Assembly (NCBI GenBank): GCA_020436935.1
Contig: JAGQWX010000004.1
Coordinates: 114,387-178,386 of the forward strand
Origin: Saprospiraceae bacterium
GTDB taxonomy: Bacteria > Bacteroidota > Bacteroidia > Chitinophagales > Saprospiraceae
Direction of reading: 5' to 3'
DNA length: 64,000 nucleotides
The notes beneath the pieces are model-generated. The model ran no database searches. It had not been told where the DNA came from and was given only the letters and a program-made list of their open reading frames with translations. Each line of letters begins with the position of its first letter. The stretch's first letter is position 1. Both the position numbers and the translations under genes were made by a program. Below are positions 36,214 through 44,907 of the stretch, one piece after another.

Positions 36214-37356
36214 ATGCAAAACAAGGCCCTGCTCTCACTTATATTTCTGCTTACAATTCAACTTGTATCTTCAGCTCAACTGGGATCTCTTAAAGATAAA
36301 TTGAAGGCCAAAGTTGCAGAAAATGCACCTTCTACGCCAGCAATTCCAGATGATGTTGCCAATGGCGAATCCGGTGGTAAAAAAATGAAGAAGAATATTG
36401 ACTTTGATTTCTCTTCTTCAGCGCTTTCTCCTTCCATTGAATTCAGAAGTATCCTCGACGATGCTTTCATTCACAATGCGACAAATGGCACCTTCAGAAT
36501 GCCTAATCTTACAGCTGCCTTTTTACCTACCAAACTTAAAAATGGCAGTCCGGCACAATATGAATCGTGGAATAATTCTTCCCCACCCATATGGGCAGAC
36601 ATCATTAAAAAGGACGACAATTCTATTATGGGTACACTGTACTATTATGGAAAACCTTTAAGTCCACCATTTTTCCAATTGGAGCAGCTGGAAACGATGG
36701 AAGTTGAAAGATTTGAAGGATTTAAACAGGGCGGTGAATATGACTTAAAATTTTATCTCGGTGGTACACATTTTTACACTTTCCCGTTCAAGCTGGTTGA
36801 AAAAACAAGCTCTGATCCATATAGCCCTGCACCCAAAATGCTATTTCTCGAAGGTGAATGGGACAAATGGGCTTTTTTTGAATTGGGTGATAAAGGCGCT
36901 CTGGTGTGGAACTTCTTCGCTACCCATCAAACCATGGATATTCCAAATTCTGCAAGATGGGACGTCACAAAAGTGATCAAATACAAAGTGCAGATCAAAA
37001 AAGGCAACGCCATAATTGGTGTCTATGACCAACAGCTTGGAGAAGGAAAAGAAAATTCCTTTGGTGAAGCCCGTCCAAGAAATGGCAAGCAAACGCTTAT
37101 TACCAATTCTCTTTTAAAGCATCCAAAAAACGGAAGAGACAGGGTGCCCCTCACTTTAAGTGATTTGTCAAACGGAAGTTATGACATACAAATGCAATTT
37201 TTCGATGGCGATCAAAAGATCGGCGAAAGAGCATACTCTTTTTCTGTTGCTGATGGAAAAATTTTACCTCCTGTCGAAGCTGACAGATCAAAACACCAAG
37301 ATAAATTGACCATTGTCGAACAGGGCCGCAAGAGTTTTTTCGTAAAACGAAAGTAG
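36214..37356 (+). CDS. Exported protein of unknown function
   Basis: This 380-residue protein has a signal peptide ending VSSAQ, then a short basic helix (LKDKLKAKVAEN) and a Gly-Lys-rich linker (GESGGKKMKKN). The remainder is rich in beta structure and aromatic residues, with no cysteines or obvious catalytic motif. The C-terminal block, DLSNGSYDIQMQFFDGDQKIGERAYSFSV, looks like an Ig-like fold. It is not a T9SS sorting domain. The start is fixed by the signal peptide. The gene is alone on its strand, with its own terminator at 37464-37496. I do not recognise a family. Confidence 0.8.
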   Translation: MQNKALLSLIFLLTIQLVSSAQLGSLKDKLKAKVAENAPSTPAIPDDVANGESGGKKMKKNIDFDFSSSALSPSIEFRSILDDAFIHNATNGTFRMPNLTAAFLPTKLKNGSPAQYESWNNSSPPIWADIIKKDDNSIMGTLYYYGKPLSPPFFQLEQLETMEVERFEGFKQGGEYDLKFYLGGTHFYTFPFKLVEKTSSDPYSPAPKMLFLEGEWDKWAFFELGDKGALVWNFFATHQTMDIPNSARWDVTKVIKYKVQIKKGNAIIGVYDQQLGEGKENSFGEARPRNGKQTLITNSLLKHPKNGRDRVPLTLSDLSNGSYDIQMQFFDGDQKIGERAYSFSVADGKILPPVEADRSKHQDKLTIVEQGRKSFFVKRK

Positions 37357-37463
37357 TCCCTTCAAAAAATAAAATTCTCATGCACGACGGATTTTTCCCA
37401 AAGTACCCAGGACCCTATGATGGCGTTTAAAATTCAAGGGTTTTGATTACGCGATTTAAGGAC

Positions 37464-37496
37464 AGCTGACCCTTATGGTCGGCTTTCCTTTTTTTT
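37464..37496 (+). terminator. Intrinsic terminator
   Basis: AGCTGACC pairs with GGTCGGCT (one G-T pair) across a 5-nt loop and is followed directly by TTCCTTTTTTTT. It lies about 110 bases after the stop of the exported unknown gene. Confidence 0.75.
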
Positions 37497-37523
37497 AAGC
37501 ATTTGAATGCATTAAATTTATGG

Positions 37524-38141
37524 TCAGATGTACTTTTTTTCAGATGCGGACAGGATAGCAGCTTCTCTGGTATTGACCTCTAGTTTTTCGTAAATATTTT
37601 TGATGTGGAATTTGATGGTATTTCTGCTGATGTGAAGTGACTCTCCTATACTTTTATAGGATTTCCCCTGTGCCAATAGTGTCAAAACTTCTGTCTCTCT
37701 ATCTGATAGAATCGAAACAGCGGCTTTCTGGAAAGATCCAACCACCATTCTTGCTATGCTGATACTCATGGGTGCACCACCATCCAGCAATTCCTGAATG
37801 GCGTCAATTAAATTTCTTGAGCTTGTATTCTTTGTCAGATATCCACTCGCCCCTGCACACAATGCATTAAAAACCATCTCTGAATTTTCATAAACAGAAA
37901 CAATAAGAACCAATGCTTTGGGGAATATACGTCTGATTTGTTTGGTGCCTTCCACCCCGGAAATACCCGGAAGTTCAAGATCCATAAGCACCACGTCTGG
38001 CTTATCCCTTGCTATATTTTTTATGGCATCTTCACAATTAAAATACTGGCCTGCAACCCGGAACTTGTCAGAAAAATTGATAATGGTTGCGAAGGCTTCA
38101 TTGAGCTGTTCGTTGTCTTCGATGATGACGATTCTATACAA
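37524..38141 (-). CDS. NarL/LuxR-type response regulator
   Basis: The 205-residue regulator has a receiver domain at 1-120 with phosphoacceptor D54 (VLMDLELPG), acidic pair E8/D9 and K in GYLTKNT. A LuxR-type helix-turn-helix occupies about 140-200 (LSDRETEVLTLLAQGKSYKSIGESLHISRNTIKFHIKNIYEKL). It is encoded 58 bp after the histidine kinase and is its likely partner. The receiver would dimerise on phosphorylation and control an unknown set of genes. The PMSISIARMVVGSF segment is the linker. Confidence 0.94.
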   Translation of the reverse strand: MYRIVIIEDNEQLNEAFATIINFSDKFRVAGQYFNCEDAIKNIARDKPDVVLMDLELPGISGVEGTKQIRRIFPKALVLIVSVYENSEMVFNALCAGASGYLTKNTSSRNLIDAIQELLDGGAPMSISIARMVVGSFQKAAVSILSDRETEVLTLLAQGKSYKSIGESLHISRNTIKFHIKNIYEKLEVNTREAAILSASEKKYI

Positions 38142-38199
38142 AACGCATGGTTTAAATATGACAAATTTAAATATTTACCTTTAGAAAACACCTACACCT

Positions 38200-41046
38200 T
38201 TAGGATAGGTATTGCTTTGGAATATCCAAAAGCAGGCTTAAGGAACACCCTTTTTTAAAATCTAAATCATATTTCAGAATCCCATTGATTTTGATAGCTC
38301 TTGATTTCATATTGGCAACTCCCCTACTGCTTTCCAGATCTGCAGAATGCACGCCTTTACCATCGTCGATAAATGATATGCTTAGCTTATCACTAATTAC
38401 AGTAAATATCAGCAAAACTTCAGTTGCATTTGAATGTTTTGCTGCATTGGTCATGGCCTCTTTGAAAATCATGATGATCTGCCTGCTGTAGAAATGCGGC
38501 AATGCCAAATCCGCTGGATATTCTCTTTTAACATCGAAAGAAATACCTAGCTGAGAGAAGAAGTTTTCAGCGAAGTCACATAGATAGGTATCTATTTCAT
38601 GCAATAAATTGGATTCCGGGGTCAACGACCAAATGAAATCTTTGGTGTTTTTGTACAAAACGTCGGCATCATCTTTTATGGTGACCAGATGTTTTCTCAT
38701 CTTTTGATCCATGTTTTGTTGATTGGTGAGCAGTAATTCACTGACCAATGATATTCTGGCCATTTTATTTCCGAGATCATCATGAAAATCTCTTGCTATT
38801 GATTGCCTCGCCGACTCAAGTTGTTTTTGTGTCTCAGTCTTTTCATAGATGAGTTGACTGAGTTGCTGATTTCTGAAAGAAATGGATTCTATTCTTTTTA
38901 TGGCAACCCAGGAGATCAAGCCTACAAAAGCTGTAAATAATACAGTCAACCCTAGCCCTGTCTTATACCAGGGAGCAACGATCTCAAAACTATATGATTC
39001 AGAATTTTTCCATGCACCATCTGTAAATCTTGTTCTAAAAACAACGCTATGCGTCCCAAATTTCAAATCCTCAAATGAAATATTCCTATCCTCCATCCTC
39101 TTCCAAATTTTGGACCCATCCAATTCGTATTCGACAATGATGTTGTTGGATCCTGACAGAGAAATTGAAAAAACATCAAATCTAATGTCGTCTTGAAGAA
39201 TATTGAACTGCGGAAATGTTGAGGTTGTGAATTCTGAAGGATCCAACACGTTCACCCCAAGATTACAACTCGCCCATAACATCCCCTGACTGTCTAAGGT
39301 AAGTGCTTTAACATAATCTGTCATCAAGCCCGTGGACTGATTGTAGCCCATCACCATATTGCCCTGACATCTGTACAATCCCTTTTGTGTAGCCACCCAT
39401 ATGGCATCAAACGTTTCGTCATATAACAAATCATTGATACCAATCACCTCATCCTCAGATTCTAAAATGATCTTATCAAAACGATCGTTTTCCCATTTTG
39501 CCAGGCATTTATTAGTTCCTACATAGAGCACTTCATTCACATGCAGCAATTTTGATAAGCGGTTCCCACATGGACAATCATTGAGGTCAATTTTGTTGAT
39601 AGGTTCACCAGATTGGAAATCAAACTGGTATAAACTATCTTGCCCCCCAACCCAAAAAGTTTGGCCAATTCCGTCAGCCAACGACTTCCATTGTATGCCC
39701 GGGGAAAGCAATACCTCGTGTTGGTTGAATATGATTTTGTTTAAATCGATTTCAATCTGGCCTTTACCATCAAAATATTCATCTTCAAAATCATTGAGTG
39801 CATATCCAGATAATGAAGGTTGATATTTTTCAAAGCAAAACAGAATCACATTTTCCCCTTCAGATTTGACCTTGCTGCACGTGCTGACCAACTTCTTTTT
39901 ACTTACCTGATTGTCTTGAAAGTGATATATGAAATCTCTGGATAACAGATGAACTCCACCTCTTTGATCTGAAGTGATGTCAAATATATTCGGATCAGGA
40001 AAAAACGCCTCATTCAAATGTTTGAACCGAATACTTCTTTCTCTCAAACAAAAGAGACCGTCCCCATAACTGGAGACCCAAAGATTTCCCTCCTTATCCA
40101 GAAGAATATCTGAGAGTGAATTGTTAATCCCTGCCAATGATTTGATGTCTGTCAAATTGCCTTCATCCCAAATGAAGGCCTGTCTGTTCCCATTATTATC
40201 TATGGTAAGTATGGCCAGCTTATGCTCTGAATAGAATTCAATTTTTATTGGAAAAAGTCCTGATGGAAGATTTATAACAGTTTGTTGCCCTGAAGCATCG
40301 ATCGTCAATCCACCATCATGCCCATAATAATACTTCCCATATCGCTCCATATAATAGCTGACATATTCCTTTTGCCAATTATTTTGCATAAGTGTCAGTT
40401 CAACAGCACTTTCCTCAGATATATTCAATTGATAAATTCCTGGCAAATCTTTGGTGCTTTGAATATGTTTTACCGGGTTGAAGTATATAAAAAACTCCTC
40501 CCCTACAGGATTTCCACTAAACTTTATTTGTTGAATCCCACTGATATATTTTTTTGGATCCAACTGCCTTGCCCTGAGTTTCCCCGAAGCAAATTCCAAA
40601 CCAAAACTCAACTCAGAAGACAAATCTTCAGCATCATAAATTTGGAGCCTCGTATCAGGCAAACTGATGATGCGATCACCAAAAGTATATATGTTTTTAA
40701 CCTTGTCAGGCAGACTTTTGGTGTTTGAAAATGTAGAATTTTTCAAATCAAAAGCCTGGCAACCACCTCCCCATGTTGAGATAAAAATTTGATCCAGCGT
40801 ATCAATGGTCAACCCAATAACGTAGTCTGAAACAAGGCCATCAAATGAAGAAAATCCTCTGAAACTTTTTCCATCGTAAACATCGAGTCCATCATCGGTA
40901 CCTATCCAGAGTTGTCCGAATCTATCCTGAGCCAAGCCATAACAAATATCGTGTGACATACCCGAACTCGATGAAAACCTCCTGACCTCCTGAGCGCTTA
41001 GGAAAAGGGCTGAGCTGCAGAAAATAAAAAGTAGAAGCTTTTTCAA
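38200..41046 (-). CDS. Two-component sensor kinase with periplasmic beta-propeller (Reg_prop/YYY) and HisKA_3
   Basis: The 948-residue kinase has a signal peptide (to about 18) and a large periplasmic sensor of two-component propeller repeats (DRFGQLWIGTDDGLDVYDG, DKEGNLWVSSYGDGLF, DSQGMLWASCNLGVNVL). A Y_Y_Y-like Ig domain follows at about 625-690, with SNNIIVEYELDGSKIW and FRTRFTDGAW. One transmembrane helix is at about 700-720 (TGLGLTVLFTAFVGLISWVAI). The kinase core has a HisKA_3 domain with phosphoacceptor H755 (ARDFHDDLGNKMARI) and a HATPase domain with NAAKHSNA and DDGKGV. It differs from hybrid HTCS proteins of Bacteroidota in that the receiver is a separate protein. The ligand is unknown. 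Confidence 0.94.
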   Translation of the reverse strand: MKKLLLFIFCSSALFLSAQEVRRFSSSSGMSHDICYGLAQDRFGQLWIGTDDGLDVYDGKSFRGFSSFDGLVSDYVIGLTIDTLDQIFISTWGGGCQAFDLKNSTFSNTKSLPDKVKNIYTFGDRIISLPDTRLQIYDAEDLSSELSFGLEFASGKLRARQLDPKKYISGIQQIKFSGNPVGEEFFIYFNPVKHIQSTKDLPGIYQLNISEESAVELTLMQNNWQKEYVSYYMERYGKYYYGHDGGLTIDASGQQTVINLPSGLFPIKIEFYSEHKLAILTIDNNGNRQAFIWDEGNLTDIKSLAGINNSLSDILLDKEGNLWVSSYGDGLFCLRERSIRFKHLNEAFFPDPNIFDITSDQRGGVHLLSRDFIYHFQDNQVSKKKLVSTCSKVKSEGENVILFCFEKYQPSLSGYALNDFEDEYFDGKGQIEIDLNKIIFNQHEVLLSPGIQWKSLADGIGQTFWVGGQDSLYQFDFQSGEPINKIDLNDCPCGNRLSKLLHVNEVLYVGTNKCLAKWENDRFDKIILESEDEVIGINDLLYDETFDAIWVATQKGLYRCQGNMVMGYNQSTGLMTDYVKALTLDSQGMLWASCNLGVNVLDPSEFTTSTFPQFNILQDDIRFDVFSISLSGSNNIIVEYELDGSKIWKRMEDRNISFEDLKFGTHSVVFRTRFTDGAWKNSESYSFEIVAPWYKTGLGLTVLFTAFVGLISWVAIKRIESISFRNQQLSQLIYEKTETQKQLESARQSIARDFHDDLGNKMARISLVSELLLTNQQNMDQKMRKHLVTIKDDADVLYKNTKDFIWSLTPESNLLHEIDTYLCDFAENFFSQLGISFDVKREYPADLALPHFYSRQIIMIFKEAMTNAAKHSNATEVLLIFTVISDKLSISFIDDGKGVHSADLESSRGVANMKSRAIKINGILKYDLDFKKGCSLSLLLDIPKQYLS

Positions 41047-41073
41047 GAGATGGTAAATATTTGTTTAATTTTG
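41041..41073 (+). promoter_or_regulatory. Candidate promoter of the amidohydrolase operon
   Basis: TTTC at 41041-41044, a 21-bp spacer and TAATTTTG at 41066-41073 match the Bacteroidota pattern. The ATG at 41115 lies 41 bases downstream. The element overlaps the start of the divergent kinase gene. Confidence 0.4.
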
Positions 41074-41114
41074 GAAATGAACATGTTCTTTGTAACAAAC
41101 AAATTTAATATTAT

Positions 41115-42404
41115 ATGCCATTTAAATTGAGAATCAAATCAATTATTGCATTTGTACTTTTTGCCAATTTTTTGATTGGCCAGGAGACAAGTTACATTCA
41201 TTGCGGTTTTTTTCTTGATGTCGAAAAAAGCAGCATTCAGAAGGAAGTAACCATAATTGTAGAAAATGATCTCGTCAAAGACGTTGTGCAGGGTTACGTT
41301 AATCCAAAAGACAATTCAACCGTAATCAACCTCAAAAACAAATATGTCATGCCAGGCTTTATGGACATGCACGTACATCTGGAGCAAGAAAGCAATCCCA
41401 AGAGATATGAAGAAGGTTTTAGAAACAATGACGCAGATATTGCATTAAAGGCAACAACGTTTTGTGAGAAAACGCTCATGGCAGGTTTTACTACAGTAAG
41501 AGATCTTGGGGGAACGGGCATTAATGTCAGTTTACGCAATGCCATCAACAACAGCTACATCAAAGGCCCAAGAATTTTTACTGCAGAAAAATCTATCGCG
41601 ACTACGGGTGGACATGCGGATCCTACCAATGGAGTTAAGGACGAATTGAGAGGTGATCCCGGTCCAGCAGAAGGCGTCATCAACTCTCCTGAAGAAGCTG
41701 CAAAAGCTGTGCGCCAGAGGTATAAAAATGGTGCTGACGTGATCAAAATTACGGCCACCGGCGGCGTACTCAGTGTAGCAAAAGATGGGTCAAGCCCTCA
41801 ATTCACACTCGAAGAAATTGAGGCAGTTGTCAAAACAGCAAAAGATTATAACATGATCACAGCTGCACATGCTCATGGTGCTGAAGGAATGAAAAGAGCC
41901 GTTCTTGGAGGAATCCACAGTATTGAACATGGCACTATGATGACAGAAGAAGTTATGGACCTGATGATCAGCAAGGGCACTTATTATGTGCCTACCATCA
42001 GTGCAGGTAAGTTTGTAGCAGATAAGGCAAAGATTCCAGGATTTTATCCTGCCATCATCGTCCCAAAGGCTTTGGCCATCGGGCCGCAAATACAGCAAAC
42101 ATTTGCCAAAGCTTATAAGAGAGGTGTCAAGATTGCTTTTGGTACAGATTCCGGCGTTTCCATCCACGGAGACAATGCTGATGAGTTTGTTTTCATGGTC
42201 GAAGCCGGTATGAATCCCTGGGACGCCCTGAAAAGTGCAACTGTAAATGCAGCCGACCTGCTCAACATGTCTGATACCATTGGAAGTATCAGCAAGGGCA
42301 AAAAGGCAGATATCGTTGCCGTTTCCAGGAACCCGATTGAAGAAATTGCCATCCTCAAAAAAGTGGATTTTGTGATGAAAGACGGCAAAGTTTTTAAACA
42401 ATAA
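41115..42404 (+). CDS. Amidohydrolase family protein (prolidase/imidazolonepropionase-like), exported
   Basis: The 429-residue metal hydrolase has a signal peptide ending FLIGQ. The metal ligands are visible: HxH in GFMDMHVHLEQ, K in DVIKITATGG, H in ITAAHAHGAEG, H in HSIEHGTMM and D in AFGTDSGVSIHG. The small beta domain is split between the N-terminus and the C-terminal KADIVAVSRNPIEEI. Close relatives act on Xaa-Pro or Xaa-Arg dipeptides, but the substrate cannot be read from sequence. It is the first of five plus-strand genes with short gaps: acyltransferase, MbnP-like, MbnH-like and PIN. Confidence 0.9.
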   Translation: MPFKLRIKSIIAFVLFANFLIGQETSYIHCGFFLDVEKSSIQKEVTIIVENDLVKDVVQGYVNPKDNSTVINLKNKYVMPGFMDMHVHLEQESNPKRYEEGFRNNDADIALKATTFCEKTLMAGFTTVRDLGGTGINVSLRNAINNSYIKGPRIFTAEKSIATTGGHADPTNGVKDELRGDPGPAEGVINSPEEAAKAVRQRYKNGADVIKITATGGVLSVAKDGSSPQFTLEEIEAVVKTAKDYNMITAAHAHGAEGMKRAVLGGIHSIEHGTMMTEEVMDLMISKGTYYVPTISAGKFVADKAKIPGFYPAIIVPKALAIGPQIQQTFAKAYKRGVKIAFGTDSGVSIHGDNADEFVFMVEAGMNPWDALKSATVNAADLLNMSDTIGSISKGKKADIVAVSRNPIEEIAILKKVDFVMKDGKVFKQ

Positions 42405-42407
42405 GCC

Positions 42408-42956
42408 ATGTTCAGTTGGTTAAGCAAATGGTTGCTCAATCTTTGGGGTTTTAAAATTACAGGTGTTGATCCTCACCCATACCCTAAAAAAATATTTGCA
42501 GTTGCACCACACACGTCTAATTGGGATTTCCCTTTAGGTCTGTTGGTAAGAAGTTCGATGAAGCTGAATACGAAATTTATGGCCAAAGACAGCTTGTTCA
42601 AACCTCCCTATGGCTGGATATTCAGAATGCTCGGAGGTGTTCCGGTTGTCCGCAGTAAGTCTACCAATTTCGTTGACGCTACCATCAATGTTTTCAAAAG
42701 ATATGAAAAATTGAGTGTAGCCCTTGCCCCTGAAGGCACCCGCAAAAGAGTGGATCAATTCAGAACAGGATTTTATTGGATGGCTGTAAAAGGTGACATT
42801 CCATTGTTTTTAGTAACCTTTGATTGGGAAAATAAAAAGGTAGATTTTACAGGCCCATTTCCACTTTCTGGAAACATAGAGGTAGATTTGCCAAAAATTG
42901 AGGCACATTTTGCCGGAGTGAAAGGCAAAATACCTGAAAACTTTTTTCTCAGCTGA
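42408..42956 (+). CDS. Acyltransferase, PlsC/LPLAT family
   Basis: The 182-residue protein has the acyl-glycerol-phosphate acyltransferase core. The H-x4-D motif is APHTSNWDFP, motif III is GGVPVVRSK and motif IV is ALAPEGTRKR. It is shorter than PlsC (about 240 residues) and lacks an N-terminal transmembrane helix, as is typical of many soluble-looking bacterial LPLAT proteins. It may make lyso-phospholipids or transfer an acyl group to another acceptor. It starts 3 bp after the amidohydrolase stop and shares its transcript. Confidence 0.92.
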   Translation: MFSWLSKWLLNLWGFKITGVDPHPYPKKIFAVAPHTSNWDFPLGLLVRSSMKLNTKFMAKDSLFKPPYGWIFRMLGGVPVVRSKSTNFVDATINVFKRYEKLSVALAPEGTRKRVDQFRTGFYWMAVKGDIPLFLVTFDWENKKVDFTGPFPLSGNIEVDLPKIEAHFAGVKGKIPENFFLS

Positions 42957-42965
42957 AACATTCAT

Positions 42966-43760
42966 ATGCCTGCAAAAATCATTTTGCTTTTTCTGACTGT
43001 TTATTCTCTTTTTGGACTTACATCTTGTTATGAGGAGCTTGATGGTTGCCTGGACCCATTGGCAAGAAATTACACCCTGGCAGCAGACAACGATTGTAGC
43101 GATTGTTGTGAATTTCCAGCCATAGAATTGCGTATCAACCACGTTTATGGTTCCGGAACATACGGGCTAAACAGGGATTTGGTGACCAATGTAGGCGATA
43201 CTTTCAGGGTTACTCAACAATCCATTTATTTATCCAGGATATATTTCACGACTCCTTCGGGTGATGTTCTGGAAAACCGCAGCACAAAGATGTACACATT
43301 AGATGAGGTCAATGTTTTGAAACCATTGGACTTTTGCCTCATCAAATCAACATCTGTAGTTTGTAGTGCCGGTACTGCACGATATGCCGGTCAGGTCAAC
43401 AAAGCCCATTTTCAACTTGGGCTTGAAGAAGGTCTTACAATGCTCGATAGCGCATCGGTATCCAGAGATCCGGTATTGACATGGAGGGAGCCTGCCAGAG
43501 TAAATAACACCTATTATGCGCTGTATTTCAAAGTAACTACCAGTGACAATCAGGAAAAAGTTTATTATGTACCTGCCGATGATGTGTTTGATTTTACAAG
43601 CGGTCCTGGCTATGTAAATGGAGCCGGCCAAGCCATTCAATTTTATATCAGCATAGACTATTTTAAGTTATTTGAAGACATCAACTTCAAAACAATGCCA
43701 AATGAAGAGGTGGTAAAACAAATCATGACGAATATCTCCAAAGCTTTTTCAGGAAATTGA
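42966..43760 (+). CDS. MbnP-like lipoprotein, partner of the dihaem enzyme downstream
   Basis: The 264-residue lipoprotein (LTSC, Cys21) starts with a cysteine-rich motif (GCLDPLARNY, C28, C44, C47, C48) common in secreted Bacteroidota proteins. The core from about 52 matches MbnP-type proteins: IELRINHVYG, VTQQSIYLSRIYF and AHFQLGLEEGL. Known MbnP proteins bind copper after the partner MbnH oxidises a tryptophan to kynurenine. Only one Trp (W173, VLTWREP) is present here, so it is the obvious candidate. Unlike the usual YW.W.GY pattern, the flanking residues differ. It lies 55 bp before the dihaem gene, as in known mbnPH pairs. The copper role is an inference. Confidence 0.72.
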   Translation: MPAKIILLFLTVYSLFGLTSCYEELDGCLDPLARNYTLAADNDCSDCCEFPAIELRINHVYGSGTYGLNRDLVTNVGDTFRVTQQSIYLSRIYFTTPSGDVLENRSTKMYTLDEVNVLKPLDFCLIKSTSVVCSAGTARYAGQVNKAHFQLGLEEGLTMLDSASVSRDPVLTWREPARVNNTYYALYFKVTTSDNQEKVYYVPADDVFDFTSGPGYVNGAGQAIQFYISIDYFKLFEDINFKTMPNEEVVKQIMTNISKAFSGN

Positions 43761-43815
43761 AAACTATGCCTACAAAATTTCCGTTTATAACTTTGATGAT
43801 CTGTCAATATATCAA

Positions 43816-44901
43816 ATGAAATACATCTTTTTTTTACCCTTTTTGCTTATGTTATTTTCTTCATGTGAGGAGGAAATGACGGAAGAAACCTTGGGTGATT
43901 TGACAGATATAAGCTATTCGCCTCAGAACTATAACATTGACTTTCCTCAAAACTTTGGTCAGCCAACGCTTCCTGAAGACAATCCTATAACGGTTGATGG
44001 AGTGAAGCTGGGTAAGACTTTGTTTTTTGATCCCATACTAAGTAAGGACAGCACCATGAGTTGTGCATCATGCCACATCCAATCTCGTGGATTTAATGAA
44101 AACAAGGCCAAAAGCATTGGCATAAAAGGTTTCGAGTCCGATAGATCATCCATGAGTCTGATCAATCTGGCTTATAAAAATAAAGGTTTGTTTTGGGACG
44201 GAAGGACAAAAACCCTGGAAGAACAGGCTCTCATTCCAGTTGAACATCCAAAGGAATTGGCGGCTGCATGGCCTGAAGTAGAAGAAAAACTCAAAAAGCT
44301 TCCTCGCTACACTTTGCTCTTCAGAAAGGCTTTTGGCATAAAAAAAACCTCTGAAATATCCAGAAACCTGGCTGCCAAAGCAATAGCGCAATTCGAGCGG
44401 ACCTTGATCAGCAGCAATTCAAAATTCGACCTGGTACTAGCCGGGAAGGAAAGATTTTCTGATCTTGAACTTTATGGATATAAAATGTATCTCGATGAAG
44501 ATCCGGATGTAAAAGATGCAGAATGTGGTCATTGCCACAGCATTCCTTTGATGACTTCCAATGAGTTTTTCAACAATGGTCTGGATGCTGCGCCTAATCT
44601 TACTGAATTCTCTGATTTAGGACTTGGCAAAATCACAGGTAGGCTGATCGATAACGGTAAGTTTAATGCACCCACGCTGCGCAACATCCTTTTATCTGCC
44701 CCTTATATGCACGACGGTCGATTTAAAGACATAGATGAAGTTCTCGATCACTATTCAGCAGGGGGCAATTGGGCTCCCAATAAAGACCCCTTGATTTATC
44801 CACTGTCTTTTACCAGCCTCGAAAGGAGGGCTTTGAAAGCTTTTCTTTCAACACTGACAGACAGCACTTTCATCAGCAATCCTGAATTTCAACCCAATTG
44901 A
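43816..44901 (+). CDS. Dihaem cytochrome c peroxidase/MauG-family lipoprotein (MbnH-like)
   Basis: The 361-residue lipoprotein (SSC, Cys17) has two covalent haem sites: CASCH at 83-87 and CGHCH at 237-241. Around them are the family blocks LGKTLFFDPILSKDSTMSC, GLFWDGRTKTLEEQA, FERTLIS and NGKFNAPTLRNILLSAPYMHDGRF. MauG and MbnH use such haems to oxidise tryptophan residues in a partner protein, while others reduce hydrogen peroxide. Placement next to an MbnP-like gene favours the former. It is downstream of that gene and 6 bp before the PIN gene, so the five genes are likely one transcript. Confidence 0.9.
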   Translation: MKYIFFLPFLLMLFSSCEEEMTEETLGDLTDISYSPQNYNIDFPQNFGQPTLPEDNPITVDGVKLGKTLFFDPILSKDSTMSCASCHIQSRGFNENKAKSIGIKGFESDRSSMSLINLAYKNKGLFWDGRTKTLEEQALIPVEHPKELAAAWPEVEEKLKKLPRYTLLFRKAFGIKKTSEISRNLAAKAIAQFERTLISSNSKFDLVLAGKERFSDLELYGYKMYLDEDPDVKDAECGHCHSIPLMTSNEFFNNGLDAAPNLTEFSDLGLGKITGRLIDNGKFNAPTLRNILLSAPYMHDGRFKDIDEVLDHYSAGGNWAPNKDPLIYPLSFTSLERRALKAFLSTLTDSTFISNPEFQPN

Positions 44902-44907
44902 TTTCAT

